From Phellopilus nigrolimitatus (taxonomy: Eukaryota; Basidiomycota; Agaricomycetes; Hymenochaetales; Hymenochaetaceae), in contig JAJOHG010000043.1 in the NCBI GenBank assembly GCA_021029095.1, positions 208,204 to 272,203 on the forward strand: a DNA stretch of 64,000 nucleotides. The letters run 5' to 3'. The notes beneath the pieces are model-generated. The model ran no database searches and was not told the DNA's origin. It saw nothing but the letters and a program-made list of their open reading frames with translations. The translations under genes were made by a program, and so were the position numbers. This document shows, piece after piece, positions 12,749-23,867 of the stretch (position 1 is its first letter; every line of letters begins with the position of its first letter).

Positions 12749-15162
12749 ATGATGGCCTCGGCATCCACGCGCCCGCGTGGTCTCGCGAGCAAAGCACTCA
12801 AGGGTGCGGGCCTCATCAAGGACGAGGACGCCAACATGCACGACCTCACGAAGGCCGGCAGCCGCAAGAAGTCTTCCAAGAAGATCGGACATCGCCAGCG
12901 CGCCGTCGACATTTACAAGTCGAGTGGTACCGCTGCGGAACTCTCTCATAAAATGGTAATTGTCACCCCCTTTCGATCGGGGCACCCGCCGTAGCTCTCC
13001 GATCTTGGTGTTTTCTCTTTCTCTCTACCTTAGTTAGACCAAGCGCTTACGATGTATCCTTCCGCTCCCGTCACTTCTCTGGGTTTGATCTTACGCTGTG
13101 TCTGTGTCATGTGTTCGGATATGGTGTCGTTGGTCGGCTGTCGTGGTTGGGGTTCGGATGGATTCAGCTTGCTTCGAGGATATCGAACCCACTCGCAGTT
13201 CGCGGTGCCGCGTCAAGGCCAGTTAGCGCACGGTTAGGAAGAGGCGCCACGCGCCAGCAGGTCAAACCGCTAGAGGTGTGGCGGGAATTTGTGCAGAGAC
13301 GGTATAATCCTGAAGCAAAGTTCTTAAATCTTGAAGTGCGTAACTTCCGGTGTTTTTCTACAAAGTTGTGCTTAACATGCCGTTCAGCGCATGGCCGATG
13401 ATGAGGTGCTCAAGAAGTACAACTTCAGAGCACCCGGTCTCTCTGCCTCAACTGCCAAGGAGTTCCCCGTCATCTTCAAGCTCGCATCTCAGCTCAGACC
13501 TCCGGTCGAAACGATTTCACTTGCGCACAACGATATACAGCAAGGAGTACATTTGGCGAGCGTGCCCCATTATCTCTCTCACCTTCGTAACCTGTCCTTG
13601 GAAGGCAATAAGATTAAATTCTGGAGGGATGTGGATTACCTCGCTGGCCGTAACCGGAAGTTGGTCTCGCTTAGGGAAATCGTATTCATCGGCAATCCTC
13701 TACGAGAAACTGAACTCCAGGCTGGACGTGGAGAGGCATACCAAAGGTTAGTCCGCGATAGCAAGTACTTTTCTCTGAAACACGTATTTAAAATTAGCAA
13801 TGATAGTGGAATGACAAGAAGATTCCCATCTCTTGAGGTGTTGGATCAAGAAGCAATAGCAAAGATATCTTTCATTGACCCTCCCGCCGCCTCTTCATCA
13901 AGTTCTGATCCTTATGCCCCCGCTCCTACCTCATTCCCATTCCCGATGGCTGGCTCGTTCATCACTGGAGTTGACGGCTCTGTAATCAGTAATTTTCTCG
14001 CTCGGTAAGATTGCATGCTCTTGTTCGCACTTCGCTATACCAATGCTCATGTTCGCCTAGATTCTTGCCTCTCTTTGATTCCCAACGTCAGGCGCTAGGG
14101 GACGTTTATGACCCGAACGCCACCTTTTCGTACACCGCTTATACTCAAATCCCGCCGCGTGCGCGTATCCAGGGCTGGCACACATCGAAGGAGATGCCCA
14201 ACCAACGCAAGCTTGAGTGGGGCCCCTGGCTTAACAACGCTGCAGGTGGCTCTCGCAACCTTAACTATGAGCGCTCGCGGAATGCGACGACGGGGCTCGA
14301 GCGCGAGCTGCGCAGTCTGCATACAGGCCCGGACGAGATCGTGCGCGCAATTCTCCTTCTCCCGAAGACGCGCCACGAGATCGCAGGTTCGGCAGAAAAG
14401 TTCTGCATTGACGCGTGGCCAGTCGGGCAGGGTGCCGCGACGATGCTGTTCTTGTGTATACATGGGGAGTTCGCCGAAGGTGCGCCTTCTGATGCTCGAC
14501 TGCGTCCTTCAACTCGTACTGATATTCTCTCACTGCTGTCCTTCAGAGCCATGCCAAGGCATCCGCTCATTCGACCGATCATTCGTCCTTGCACCAGCTC
14601 CTGCGGGATCGAGGCACGCTCATACACATATTTCGATCTTTTCATTGCCTGACGTCAGTCTAACAGAGCTGCTTTGAACAACTGGACCGTCACCATTCTC
14701 TCCGACCATCTGACCCGTCCGCCCGTACTCAAGCCCAGAGGCATGGAGCCCGGGCCCACTCAAGGTCCAAGGCGAAGGCAAGGGGTTGAGACAGCGGCAA
14801 GTGACGCCGCAGCCGCAGGCTCCGGCCACACAGGTCTTGAATCCTGAGGTGCAAGCGCAGCTCAGCGCAATTGTGCGTCATTTTTCCTTCATTATCGATC
14901 TCTTCGGCGTTTGACTGACCTTCTACTTTGCGTAGCCTGAGCCGCAGCGCAGTCTTGTGCTGGCGATCTGCCAGCGGACGAACCTGAACATCAAGTTTGC
15001 AGTGGACTGCCTTGATATGAACGGGTGGGACGTGGAGAAAGCCATGATGAATTTCGAGCAGGTCAAAGTGCGATTTCTCGTCCCTTCTGCTGTATGACAG
15101 GATTGATACTGATATCCCTCTGCTTCTCACAGGCGACGCTGGGACGTGAGGCGTTCCTCTAA
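12749..15162 (+). CDS. MEX67: mRNA export receptor Mex67/NXF1
   Basis: Carries mRNP through nuclear pores as the Mex67-Mtr2 heterodimer. Exon 1 from the ATG at 12749 encodes a basic N-terminus. After splicing come a leucine-rich repeat domain (ISLAHNDI, LRNLSLEGNKI, LREIVFIGNPL), then an NTF2-like domain starting FLPLFDSQRQALGDVYDP and including FDRSFVLAPAPAGS and NNWTVTILSDHL. A C-terminal TAP/UBA-like domain (LAICQRTNLNIKFAVDCL, NGWDVEKAM) binds FG-nucleoporins. It stops with EAFL-TAA at 15160-15162. The order matches the family. One intron (14614-14666) uses a GC donor. No frame lesion was found in the exons read. Confidence 0.93.
14614..14666 (+). other. MEX67: GC-AG intron in MEX67
   Basis: The frame requires joining ...GGATCGAG to AGCTGCTTTG, giving Gly-Ser-Arg-Ala-Ala-Leu. 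The donor is GCACGC and the acceptor TAACAG. A GT donor that keeps the frame is absent here. Confidence 0.7.
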
Positions 15163-15695
15163 TCTCCATCCCATTGCGCCAGGCTGCTGTGGCTTTCTGC
15201 CTACTTGCTGTTCGGACTCGGGAGACATTTTTTGTTCTGTTTCTTTTTCTTTTCCTCGGTTTTCTATTTTCATCTATTATTCTCTCCTATAAACCAGCAA
15301 TGACACGAATGGCACGAATATCGGCCTATCACCTACATAAATGTATTTGCCCCCAGCATTATCATCGCATCACACGCCTGACGCCCACCCCCGCCCCCAT
15401 ATTCGTATCCCTTTATCGTAACATTATACGAACGCGAAGTACATAACGTCCCGTTGCGATTTGTTTGTTTGTCTCACGTAGCCCCAAGTGGCACAATACA
15501 CCGAATGAACGAAGAAATTACAGTTATCTAAGTGATTTTATTATGCCTGCGAACGTGATAATTGCACAAAATGAGGACAACCCAAATTACACGGATTCGA
15601 GATTCACATTACTGGTTTGCAAACGGAATGGTCAAATAGTAAGAAATGAAGACGGAAGAAATGTTAGCTGTGTATGCAGCTTTTCTGTGCTTGAT
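15163..15695. other. Convergent spacer downstream of MEX67
   Basis: T-rich 3' flank (TTTTTGTTCTG run near 15225), probably the MEX67 terminator region, followed by AT-rich sequence without coding signal. Confidence 0.45.
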
Positions 15696-16568
15696 TTATC
15701 TGACATTTCCTGCAGATACTACAAAGACGAGATGAATACTAGAAGCCATTTTTTTGCGGAAGAATAGAATGGAGCCGGTTATCACGGTAATGCATAGCGG
15801 CGAGGGTCGACCAGCGGGCCACTTGAGGTGGTCCCCAGATATCGGAAAGTCCTGCAACACATGCAAGTAGTAGAAGTTGAACATGAACTTGACACGAGAC
15901 AGGTCTCGCCGGCGCGCGAGGTCTTCGCCTTCCAGACAGACAAGCGTGTAAAACTTAAGGTGCCACGTCGGAAAGAAGGTCGCTCCATCGAAAGCAGGGC
16001 AGAAATGGCCTGCGGATAGTAGCAAATGATGTGCTCCGCAAGCAAGTTGTCCTCCGAGCATCGGTAGTCGTAGCCTGCATGTACATATACATCTATTCTG
16101 TAAACAGATGGGTGTAATATTGCTATGCGAATAGAAATGGCTCCTATTAGACAGCTGGTAGACCGGAATGAACTTAACGTACAACATCGGAAAGCAAACA
16201 AGAGGGCGATCTGATTGCGCACCCAGGTATTGATATTCTCCGATCTTTTAAGGAAAGCAGTGGCCTTCGATTCTTTCATCATGAACTCGTCAAGGATCAG
16301 AGATGGTAGCATGACCATCGTTTGCATGCTGTAGCCTTCTTGATTCGAGCCATCTGCATTCGCTTGCACGCTGTTCTGGACAGCCGCGTCTCCTGATACC
16401 ACTTTTGAAAAACAACTTGTAAGTAATAGTCCGAGATGATATATCAAAGGATGATACTATGAGGTGCGTGAGGGTTACGATGTCACTCACGCGAAAGTTC
16501 CTATCAATCTTCTTTGGTTCAAGCATTCTCAAACAGAATTCATTCTTATACATGACTACTTTAGCCAT
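15696..16568 (-). pseudogene. Unknown protein, paralogue of the gene at 22.8-23.9 kb, frame-broken
   Basis: I do not recognise a family. Exon 1 starts at the ATG at 16568 (MAKVVMYKNEFCLRMLEPKK) and ends at a donor near 16490. A second exon carries MVMLPSLILDEFMMKES and a third YDYRCSEDNLLAEHIICYYPQ. The end of the gene, FNFYYLHVLQDFPISGDHLKW, closely matches the C-terminus of the gene at 22783-23867 (FNFYYLGAMDDFPISEEHFEF). To connect CYYPQ with HFCPAFDG, which aligns to YPPAFFCPACD of the paralogue, the frame must shift by one base near 16010. That points to a pseudogene or an assembly indel. The stop could be at 15696 or, in the other frame, 15782. Cysteines suggest a zinc-binding segment; function unknown. 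Confidence 0.5.
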
Positions 16569-17760
16569 GGTAGATATAGAGAAGAGCGAGGGGGTTAGCA
16601 GAAGAGGCAGTGGCGAGAAGACAAGATGAGTCGAAGCGCAAGACAAAAATATACATCCTTTAAGCGCGCAGGAATGTAGCTCAGTGGCAACCCCAGACGA
16701 ATAAAAACAAAACTTATCTCACCTTCACTTCACGCAAGTCAAATTCACTGAAGAAAAAACAAGTTCCCAACGCAATGAACGCATGTTGTCATTGTCGAAA
16801 TCCGAAAGCCAATATCAGCAAAAAGACACTCTTCTGGTAGTAACTCTTAGATTTATGTTTGAGAGCTAGGACAAGGCTTTCCCGGAAAATCCGTCGCATT
16901 TGATGAAGTCAATTTGCTTCAGTGCGAGACGGTGATGCAAACACCTGTTATAGCCTGAGATCGGAGGCCCACTAAAATCGAAGACATGAAACCGATCAAA
17001 TGGTGGAGTTCCGAAGGTGCAAGAGCAGGAGACTGCATTGATAGAGGAGGATCTGAGCAGCTGGGTATGATCATAAGGCGCATTGCCAATGGATCTGAAC
17101 AACCTTCTAATAGCATTGATATCAGGTCGTCGCGATCGTGCTAAGAATCAAGGAAAGACGAACACCTGTAATGTATGAAGAACAGACACGACTTTCTGAT
17201 TAACAGTGGAGTCGCAGCAAAGGACCACTTGAGTCCGAAGCGTTGTCGATTGAAGCATATAAGATCTTAAAAGAACTTCTAGGCGATATAAGTAGAAAAA
17301 AACAGTGTCTGGAAATTCGGCAACTCACGGTTGCGGCGTCCATCACATCTCCTCGGCCACGCCAGGTCGGACCAGTTAAGAACAGATCGAACATTCAGAA
17401 CTCCGCAGGAATATGACGGAGTACATTCCTGTCTTGTTGGCGACAAGCACAGCAGATCTTGGATGCGAAAATAAAGTTTGGGCTTGTCTCCGGCGTTTGC
17501 CGGGAAACGCTTAAGTGCATAAGTACTACGATTATGGTTATTTGTAACAGGATTCTTACATAATAGCATACTCTAGACCCCGGTCTGAGCCGTTTGCTCA
17601 CGGACGTTGTTCATCATCGTTTCGGACTTGCATCACTCCAAAATCAAATCAAAAGCTCTTCGTGTCTTTGCCTCTCCTACCTGACGCCTGACTCATCGAG
17701 TTTATTCACGCAACTTTTAGAGCGTATCAGCTTTGCGCCTGTGCACTAAACTTATGCAAT
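16569..17760 (-). other. Possible decayed gene, unidentified
   Basis: Open frames on the minus strand around 16866-17102 (ending FIKCDGFSGKALS), 17200-17394 and 17279-17601 (a cysteine-containing stretch CCACRQQDRNVL) have protein-like composition. They do not join into one chain, and I recognise no domain. This could be a broken gene or chance. The 300 bases upstream of 16866 are AT-rich with nothing identified. Confidence 0.2.
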
Positions 17761-17979
17761 TCCTGCTGTAGAAGTGCATGATGTACGGCTTGTATCAATC
17801 TGTGATGAGTTCAATTCGGCACCACAAGCTGGCGGTCCATCATTACATCTGTTCATCGACCTGTCTTACAATCCACCAGTACGGTGGGCGCATGATGGAC
17901 CGTGGAATGCCCACGCTTTCCTGTGGAGAGACGCAAGTACTTCCTCTCTCTTTCGCAGTCCTCTTCCATAGCTCGTAAA

Positions 17980-19662
17980 ATGGAGGCCTTGGAGACGCAG
18001 ATCACGCATCTCTACGCCTCACGATACCTCACAAGTAACCTACATTTCTTGCCAAAGCATGCATACGAGCTGAAGATCGTCCAGTTGCAGGAACGACGGT
18101 CCTCGTTTACGACACGATCCTCACATTGCCAGACGAGATCAAATTTGTCTGGTCAACACTTCTACAGAAGCGGTGGCGCTGGCGAGATGAGCGAGGTCAC
18201 AAACAGCTCATTATACCTAAAATCTTACTCCTCTTCATTCGGTACACCATGCTCACCACTGCCATTGCATATTTGTCCGGTACGTTACCGTCTTCATATA
18301 AAATGGTTGTTACGCTGATGTCCGTTCCTTAGCGCTGATACCTTCTCGAACATTAAATGATAAATGGGCGAGTGCAGCTGAATAACAAACATACACCCAA
18401 TCCTGACTTTTCTCATTTTTAGTAATCTTCTTTTTGAATTCGTTCTTTTTGAATTCGACTTCTGCAACACTGTCTCAAATGCTCGCTTTCATCCGCTCTG
18501 AAGGTGCCAATCCACAATATCTATTGTTTCTAAAACCGACGTGTTGGTTGAAGTCATTGGCTCTGGTATTTTTCTTCACCTTTCTCTGTCATTGCTTGCA
18601 CTTTTTAGACGGAATTTGAACTCCAGGTATCGTCCTTTACCGATTGTATCTCCTCTGGGATTTTGGACGTCTTAATACGTACATCCTCGTCGGCGCGTTC
18701 ATATCCATGAAAGCAGTTACTTTCACCTCTGCAATTGCCGCGTCAATACATGTTCGAGGTAAGTGAATTTCCGGTTTCGCTCGGCCTACAGCATAATTTG
18801 TTGCTGACTACGTATTTTTGGTGATGGTTGCGGATAAAAGACTCTATACATTTCCAAAAGATTGAGCTTGTGCAGTTTTGTGACATAGAGAGGACTTCTG
18901 CTTTATTTTACGGGGTGTGGGTTCCTGGTGTACGTGTGTCGACCGGCATTTTTGTAGCAAACAATATTAACTTGAATTGTTTGTGAAGGCCGTCTCTGAT
19001 GCCTTCTCTTTCTTTCTCCTACTATTGAATGCCCTTTCACGTCCCCGCACGGAGAGCGAGAGGCTGTTGGGTATTCTTTATAGTGACGGAATCGTGTATT
19101 TCCTTGTACGCACCCTTATTTTCATTAACTTCGAGATGTTTTGATTGAGTATTTTATTACAGACAACTTTCTGTGTGTTGGTTGATACCAGAGCGCATTG
19201 TATTCGAAACTGACTGTACTTATTGGTTCCATTGCAGCTATGAGGCTGCTCAATGTACTCTTCGTCGCAATCGCAAAAAAAGACGTGAGTATTTTCCTCT
19301 TACATCCACAAGGATCTGCAATGATAACGTTCCGATAATCCTTCAGTCCGCCCTATTTTACATTGGCACTATGTGCGTGCCAACCTCTTTTTTGCTCCAT
19401 TCCTTGAATGATCTCAGACTGACCTGGTGTTTCCAGCTTTTCAGGGACAACTGTGACGGTCGCTGCCTCGCGCTCTTTCCTACGACTCCTTCACTTCGGT
19501 GGGGTCCGCCGATCTAGCAGCACATGCTGGAACTATCATAAAAGCACCGTCTGCGAGATTGAATACGGATGTGCAGACTGCTCGCGAGCTACTGTATGTG
19601 AATGCGGAGAGGACTCCGGAGAGCGGGAGGAAATTATTCCGCTCGAGGGGAGTAGGCGGTAA
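17980..19662 (+). CDS. DUF6533-type multi-pass membrane protein
   Basis: A family common in Agaricomycetes with no known function. The first exon starts at the ATG at 17980 (MEALETQITHLYASRYLT). The next continues TVLVYDTILTLPDEIKFVWS and LLLFIRYTMLTTAIAYLS, the DUF6533 signature followed by a transmembrane helix. Later exons give VLYRLYLLWDFGRL, the helix ILVGAFISMKAVTFTSAIAA, a loop ending VWVPG, and FSFFLLLLNALSR with LLGILYSDGIVYFL, typical of the family's C-terminal half. VTVAASRSFLRLLHFGG fits the usual tail. The exons around 18350-18600 could not be joined cleanly and a tandem CTTTTTGAATTCG repeat lies at about 18429-18456, so the gene may be partly decayed. The end coordinate is approximate. 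Confidence 0.55.
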
Positions 19663-20277
19663 GCACCCGTTTTATTTCGGTGCGTATTCGGATAGTATTC
19701 GTGTGGCATGTTTGTCTTCCTCTCGCGAAAATTATGTATTTTGCTTATGATCTGCCCAAATGCACCTTGCCCTTGCCTAATATCTAAAGTGCAGTGTATT
19801 TTGTCGAGCCAAATGAAGGCATGATAAACTCGGAAGGACCTTGATCCACATCACTAGCAACCATGTCATTGCTTTTTTAATTGATTTTATAGCCTACATA
19901 GATTATATACTCACGAGTTCCTCGAAACAGAGATGCGAGCCAGAGTGATAAAACATGGGCCGACAGGTGGGCGCGAGATTTGAATAAGAATAAGTTGAGT
20001 TATAACGTTCCGAGATGATTCATACGCCTCGCCTCACTGCAGGATTTAGGGTCCTCGATGATCACTCCTTGTGGTGAGAAGAAACGAGCTGAAATCTTAT
20101 CACTCGTGAAAGTCACGTTGGAACGAATACGGGTAACAAATATCACCAACGCAAGAAGGACCCTTAATACAAATAGTCGGAGACTGCACGCCTGTGGCGT
20201 GGGAACCGATTGCGCTCCCTCCGCGTCGAGTACTCCTCGCGTCGTTCGTGTCTGCGCGTCAAGTATCTCGAACAGCT
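19663..20277. other. Spacer upstream of POT1
   Basis: AT-rich sequence with short chance frames only. It contains the POT1 promoter; no distinct motif assigned. Confidence 0.4.
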
Positions 20278-22306
20278 ATGAAGCGTAAGCTTGAGCCCAA
20301 TTTCGAGCACAGACCCAAAGCAAGACCAAGACTCCCGACGTCTTTATCTCCTCCTGCTCTCAACAATGTCACTTCGGCAAGACAGAACTTCAACGACGAA
20401 AGCGCATTCACTGGCGACAACAGCATACACTCAGAGCCCAAATCCTTTTCTGGCCGGTCCTCGAGCGCGCTTCTTTCCTCATACGAGGAGGATGTAACTT
20501 CAAGCGAAGAAAATGCACTTCTGCAAGTTTCACCGACGAGTGTTCCAATCCACAAGCTAGTTGCGGGGTTTTCTTCTTTTGAGGCGAGTGTCCTTAGAAT
20601 ATTTCGACCACACATGACAATGAGAGCTATTCTTGAATAGGGCGCATATCCTGCTCTGGACAGACTACGGAAAGGCATGGTGACACAGATTGCCGGTGTT
20701 GTCGTGGAGTTCATGCCGGCCACAATTTCAAGGAAGGGTGGTACGTTAGCTGGAATACATAAAATGTTTCTCAAGGAAGTACAGACATTCATTGCTGACT
20801 TTCTTCTGCTGTAGACGCCTATGTATCAATGCGACTTGTGGATCCATCCAATTTCGAGGACGGGTTTAAGGTTATTGTCTTCGTAAATTCTCGCTACTCT
20901 GCGACTCTCCCTTCGCTTTCGACTGGTGATGCCATTCTCCTGAAAAGAGTCCTCGTCAGGGAGTTTACCGGGAAGCCTGACTGTATCTATATCAACGGTA
21001 CAGTATTTCACGAGAAGCTTCAGTGGGCGGCGTACGACTCGTCAAAAAAGAACTTAGTCTCTACAAAAGAGTTGCCGATATACTCTGCTTTTAATCCGTA
21101 TTATAAACCTATGAAGCAGGAAAGCCAGTATCTTTATAATCTCGGAGACTGGTGGCGCGTGGAAAATCCACAGATGGTTCTTGAGAGTCGAACCCGAAGG
21201 GACCATTGCTTGCTACAAGATTGCGATGTGAACAAGTTTTTTGATGCCACGGTCGAGGTAATATCATGCTCCTTCTCTGTGGAAATTCTCTTCTTGCATT
21301 TCTCACTCAAAATCTGCAGATTGTCAAGCGCGTTAACAAGGCGCCCGGCAAAGACAGTTTATTCTTTTTTTCCGACTACACGGCACATCCGCTCCGCAAT
21401 TTGACAGGGTCGTTCGGACAGTGGGCGATCACCGCGAGCACGTCTTCGCCAAGGGTTAAGGAGGCGGATATCGCTCGAATGACGGTCGGCTCATTTTGGC
21501 TGCTGAAGAATATCCGCTTGAAAATCGGGGCGAACAACAACATCGAGATCGATCTCTACGCTTTCCGACCCTATGAACTCTTAGATGGACGCAATAACAA
21601 TGACCAGCACTTCAAAGCACTCTTACAGTACATTGCGAACATTTCTTTTTTGCTCCTCAATTTACCGATTGACTTCTGACTTCAGGCGTAAAAAAGAATA
21701 CAACACTAGCCGCTCTTTTGAAGCCAGCCCGGAATTTTCATCCGTCTCGGGCATTACTTATTCCACGAGTACGATAAGTTTCATCGGTGATGTGAGTCAT
21801 TTTGGAATCCGGTTTGGGAACCTTGCTCTGACTTGGTCATGCTCGCATAGATTTTGTATCAGGCAGATTCCGGCAATGGAGTCACCGACTTATACGTGAC
21901 CGATTATACGAAGAATGCACTCTTGGCGACAAGCTTCCCTAAAAGTCTTTCGCCCTCGCTGAAAGGTTATGTTTTCCATGTCGCAGTGTGGGGATTGAAG
22001 AACTTCGGGTTCCAGGAGAACGACGACTACCATTCTTTCTACTATTTCACGGGAGTACGAATCGGAATAGAGCTCGGCGGTGGCTTTAAAGGAAACATGC
22101 ATTTTACGCCCTCAGATCCCACGGCCGACGAGCGTATCTCAGATGTGAATGGACTCGAGGACCCTGCGGCGAGCGCTCTTTGGACGTGAGTGCTGTCTTT
22201 TCCGAACATCTTTACTGACTTGAAGCTCGAATCGAGCAGGCGCAAAAAGCATTTTGTTCAACGTTTTGGCTCCGATTTTCCGCAATGCTGTTCCGAGGCG
22301 CTGTAG
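20278..22306 (+). CDS. POT1: Telomere single-strand binding protein Pot1
   Basis: Caps the telomeric 3' overhang as part of shelterin. The start ATG at 20278 opens a polar, disordered N-terminus (MKRKLEPNFEHRPKARPRL). After splicing follow OB-fold sequence (DAYVSMRLVDPSN, STGDAILLKRVLVREF), a second OB-fold block (LFFFSDYTAHPL), and a third with DLYVTDYTKNALL. The two DYT motifs are characteristic of Pot1-type OB folds. The last exon ends PQCCSEAL then TAG at 22304-22306. Frame continuity needs a GC-AG intron at 20583-20640; read without it, a TAG interrupts the frame. I estimate nearly 600 residues, in the usual Pot1 range. The alternative is another telomeric OB-fold protein. Confidence 0.78.
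20583..20640 (+). other. POT1: GC-AG intron in POT1
   Basis: The exon ends ...FSSFE at GAG, followed by donor GCGAGT; the acceptor is TTGAATAG before GGCGCATATCC. The join is phase 0 and removes an in-frame stop. The intron is 58 nt, the local norm. Confidence 0.6.
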
Positions 22307-22782
22307 CGAAAAACTCTTTGATCTACGTACTCTATACTGCTCGAACTCGGACTCACTGCTGCCTGGGTATATGCCTGACTGTTACATACTGCTAATGGAC
22401 TGTCATCGTCTGCTGCTCGCCCTGTTCTTCCTAATCACCGTACCGAACCTTCTGTAGCCCGCTCAATCAACTGTAAATCGATATCGTATTACCAGCTTAT
22501 CCATAGTTAACATCAACGTTGTACCTGCATATATGAATAAAATTGTGACTACACGAAGTAAATTTTGAGAACAAACGAACTCACAATGAGTCCGGGGCGC
22601 TCATTTTTCCAAAACGTTCTTACGCGCTGTCTGAATAGCTGTTTCGAGTGGGTTATTTATGAATTATGATTAATACGAGAAAGAGAATGTTGAAGTACAA
22701 CATGTAATTGAGAATGGAGACTGACACGTATTTAAGAAAGAAAAAGGGTAGGCTATTTAGGAGTCGACGATTATGCATACAC
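22307..22782. other. Convergent spacer
   Basis: 3' flanks of POT1 and of the minus-strand unknown gene. AT-rich, no feature identified. Confidence 0.4.
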
Positions 22783-23867
22783 TCAAACGCGGATTAGTTC
22801 GTCACGACGGCGTCCAGCGAGAAATTCGAAATGTTCCTCACTGATGGGGAAATCATCCATGGCGCCGAGATAGTAAAAGTTGAAAAGGTGGTAACTGTGG
22901 TCCAAATCACAAAGGACGTCCAACACTTCTTTGCAGACAGCCGAGTGGTTCTTCAGTTCAGATACACTGAGAAGAAGTCTGTCGCACGCAGGACAGAAGA
23001 AAGCAGGCGGGTATTGCGCGCGCACGTCCATTACGTGACGTTTTAGTGCCAACAAGTAGTAGCACTGCTCGCAGCCGGCGTACGTGCAATTTCCCTCGAG
23101 CTTAGAAAAGGCAAACTGGAAGCTCAATCAATCACTGAGCAGGGAGTACCTGGAAACAGGCAGCAAAACAAGCACGTACACTTTCTACAGCCTGCCTAGA
23201 GCCCAAATCGTCGTGCGTATTGTTCTGAATCATGAACTCGGAGATTAAGTTCTAATGGGAAAACAATTCAGATAATGGAACTCGAACCCAGCTTTGAATG
23301 TTCATGGGCTTCAGATCTGCTGCCTTCTTGATCAGATAAAGGATAAGCTCAACCTTGTGGCCCGGGTATTGCAGAGGAGGCTCCAGTTGAGGAACATCGT
23401 CTGAGACGGGAGTTCTAACTGCATGCTCAGTTAGTGCGTCATGAATAACTTTCTCATTCGAATGTAACTTTGTCCCACACTTCGCACGTGTGGAGTCGGG
23501 TATGTACTTCGCGATCACTGGATCTTCGTACCCAGGCAAGTTGTTGCATGAACAAGTCATTTCAGCTTGAGACTCGATCTGGACCGGAAAGATTTTATTC
23601 GCAATCGTTTCACAAGACGTTGGATTGAAAGCTTGGAGTGTACAGATTTCTGGATTAGAGCTCAATGAAGCTATTGTATCAAAATCGAGCGCCTGTGAGC
23701 CTGCGATAACGGAGGACTTCGACGGATTATGAGTGCCAGCTCGCAAGAGCCACGAGCGCAGATTCTATACGATATTTACATACCGTATAATCAATGGCGC
23801 TGGCTATCATAATTTCGGTGCTGGGGTCAAACAGGATCGGGAGTTCAAAATCGTATGTTACGGACAT
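22783..23867 (-). CDS. Unknown cysteine-containing protein, intact paralogue of 15.7-16.6 kb
   Basis: No known family recognised. The start ATG at 23867 gives MSVTYDFELPILFDPSTEI, then an intron beginning GTATGT. The large middle exon (23252-23746) encodes an acidic region without domain matches. The last exon carries CTYAGCEQCYYLLALKRH and FFCPACDRLLLSVSELKNH, a Cys/His pattern that may bind zinc. It ends FNFYYLGAMDDFPISEEHFE, then AGRRRDELIRV and a stop. The same C-terminal block recurs in the frame-broken gene at 15.7-16.6 kb on the same strand, so the two arose by duplication. The splice between exons 1 and 2 could not be fixed to phase. Confidence 0.6.
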
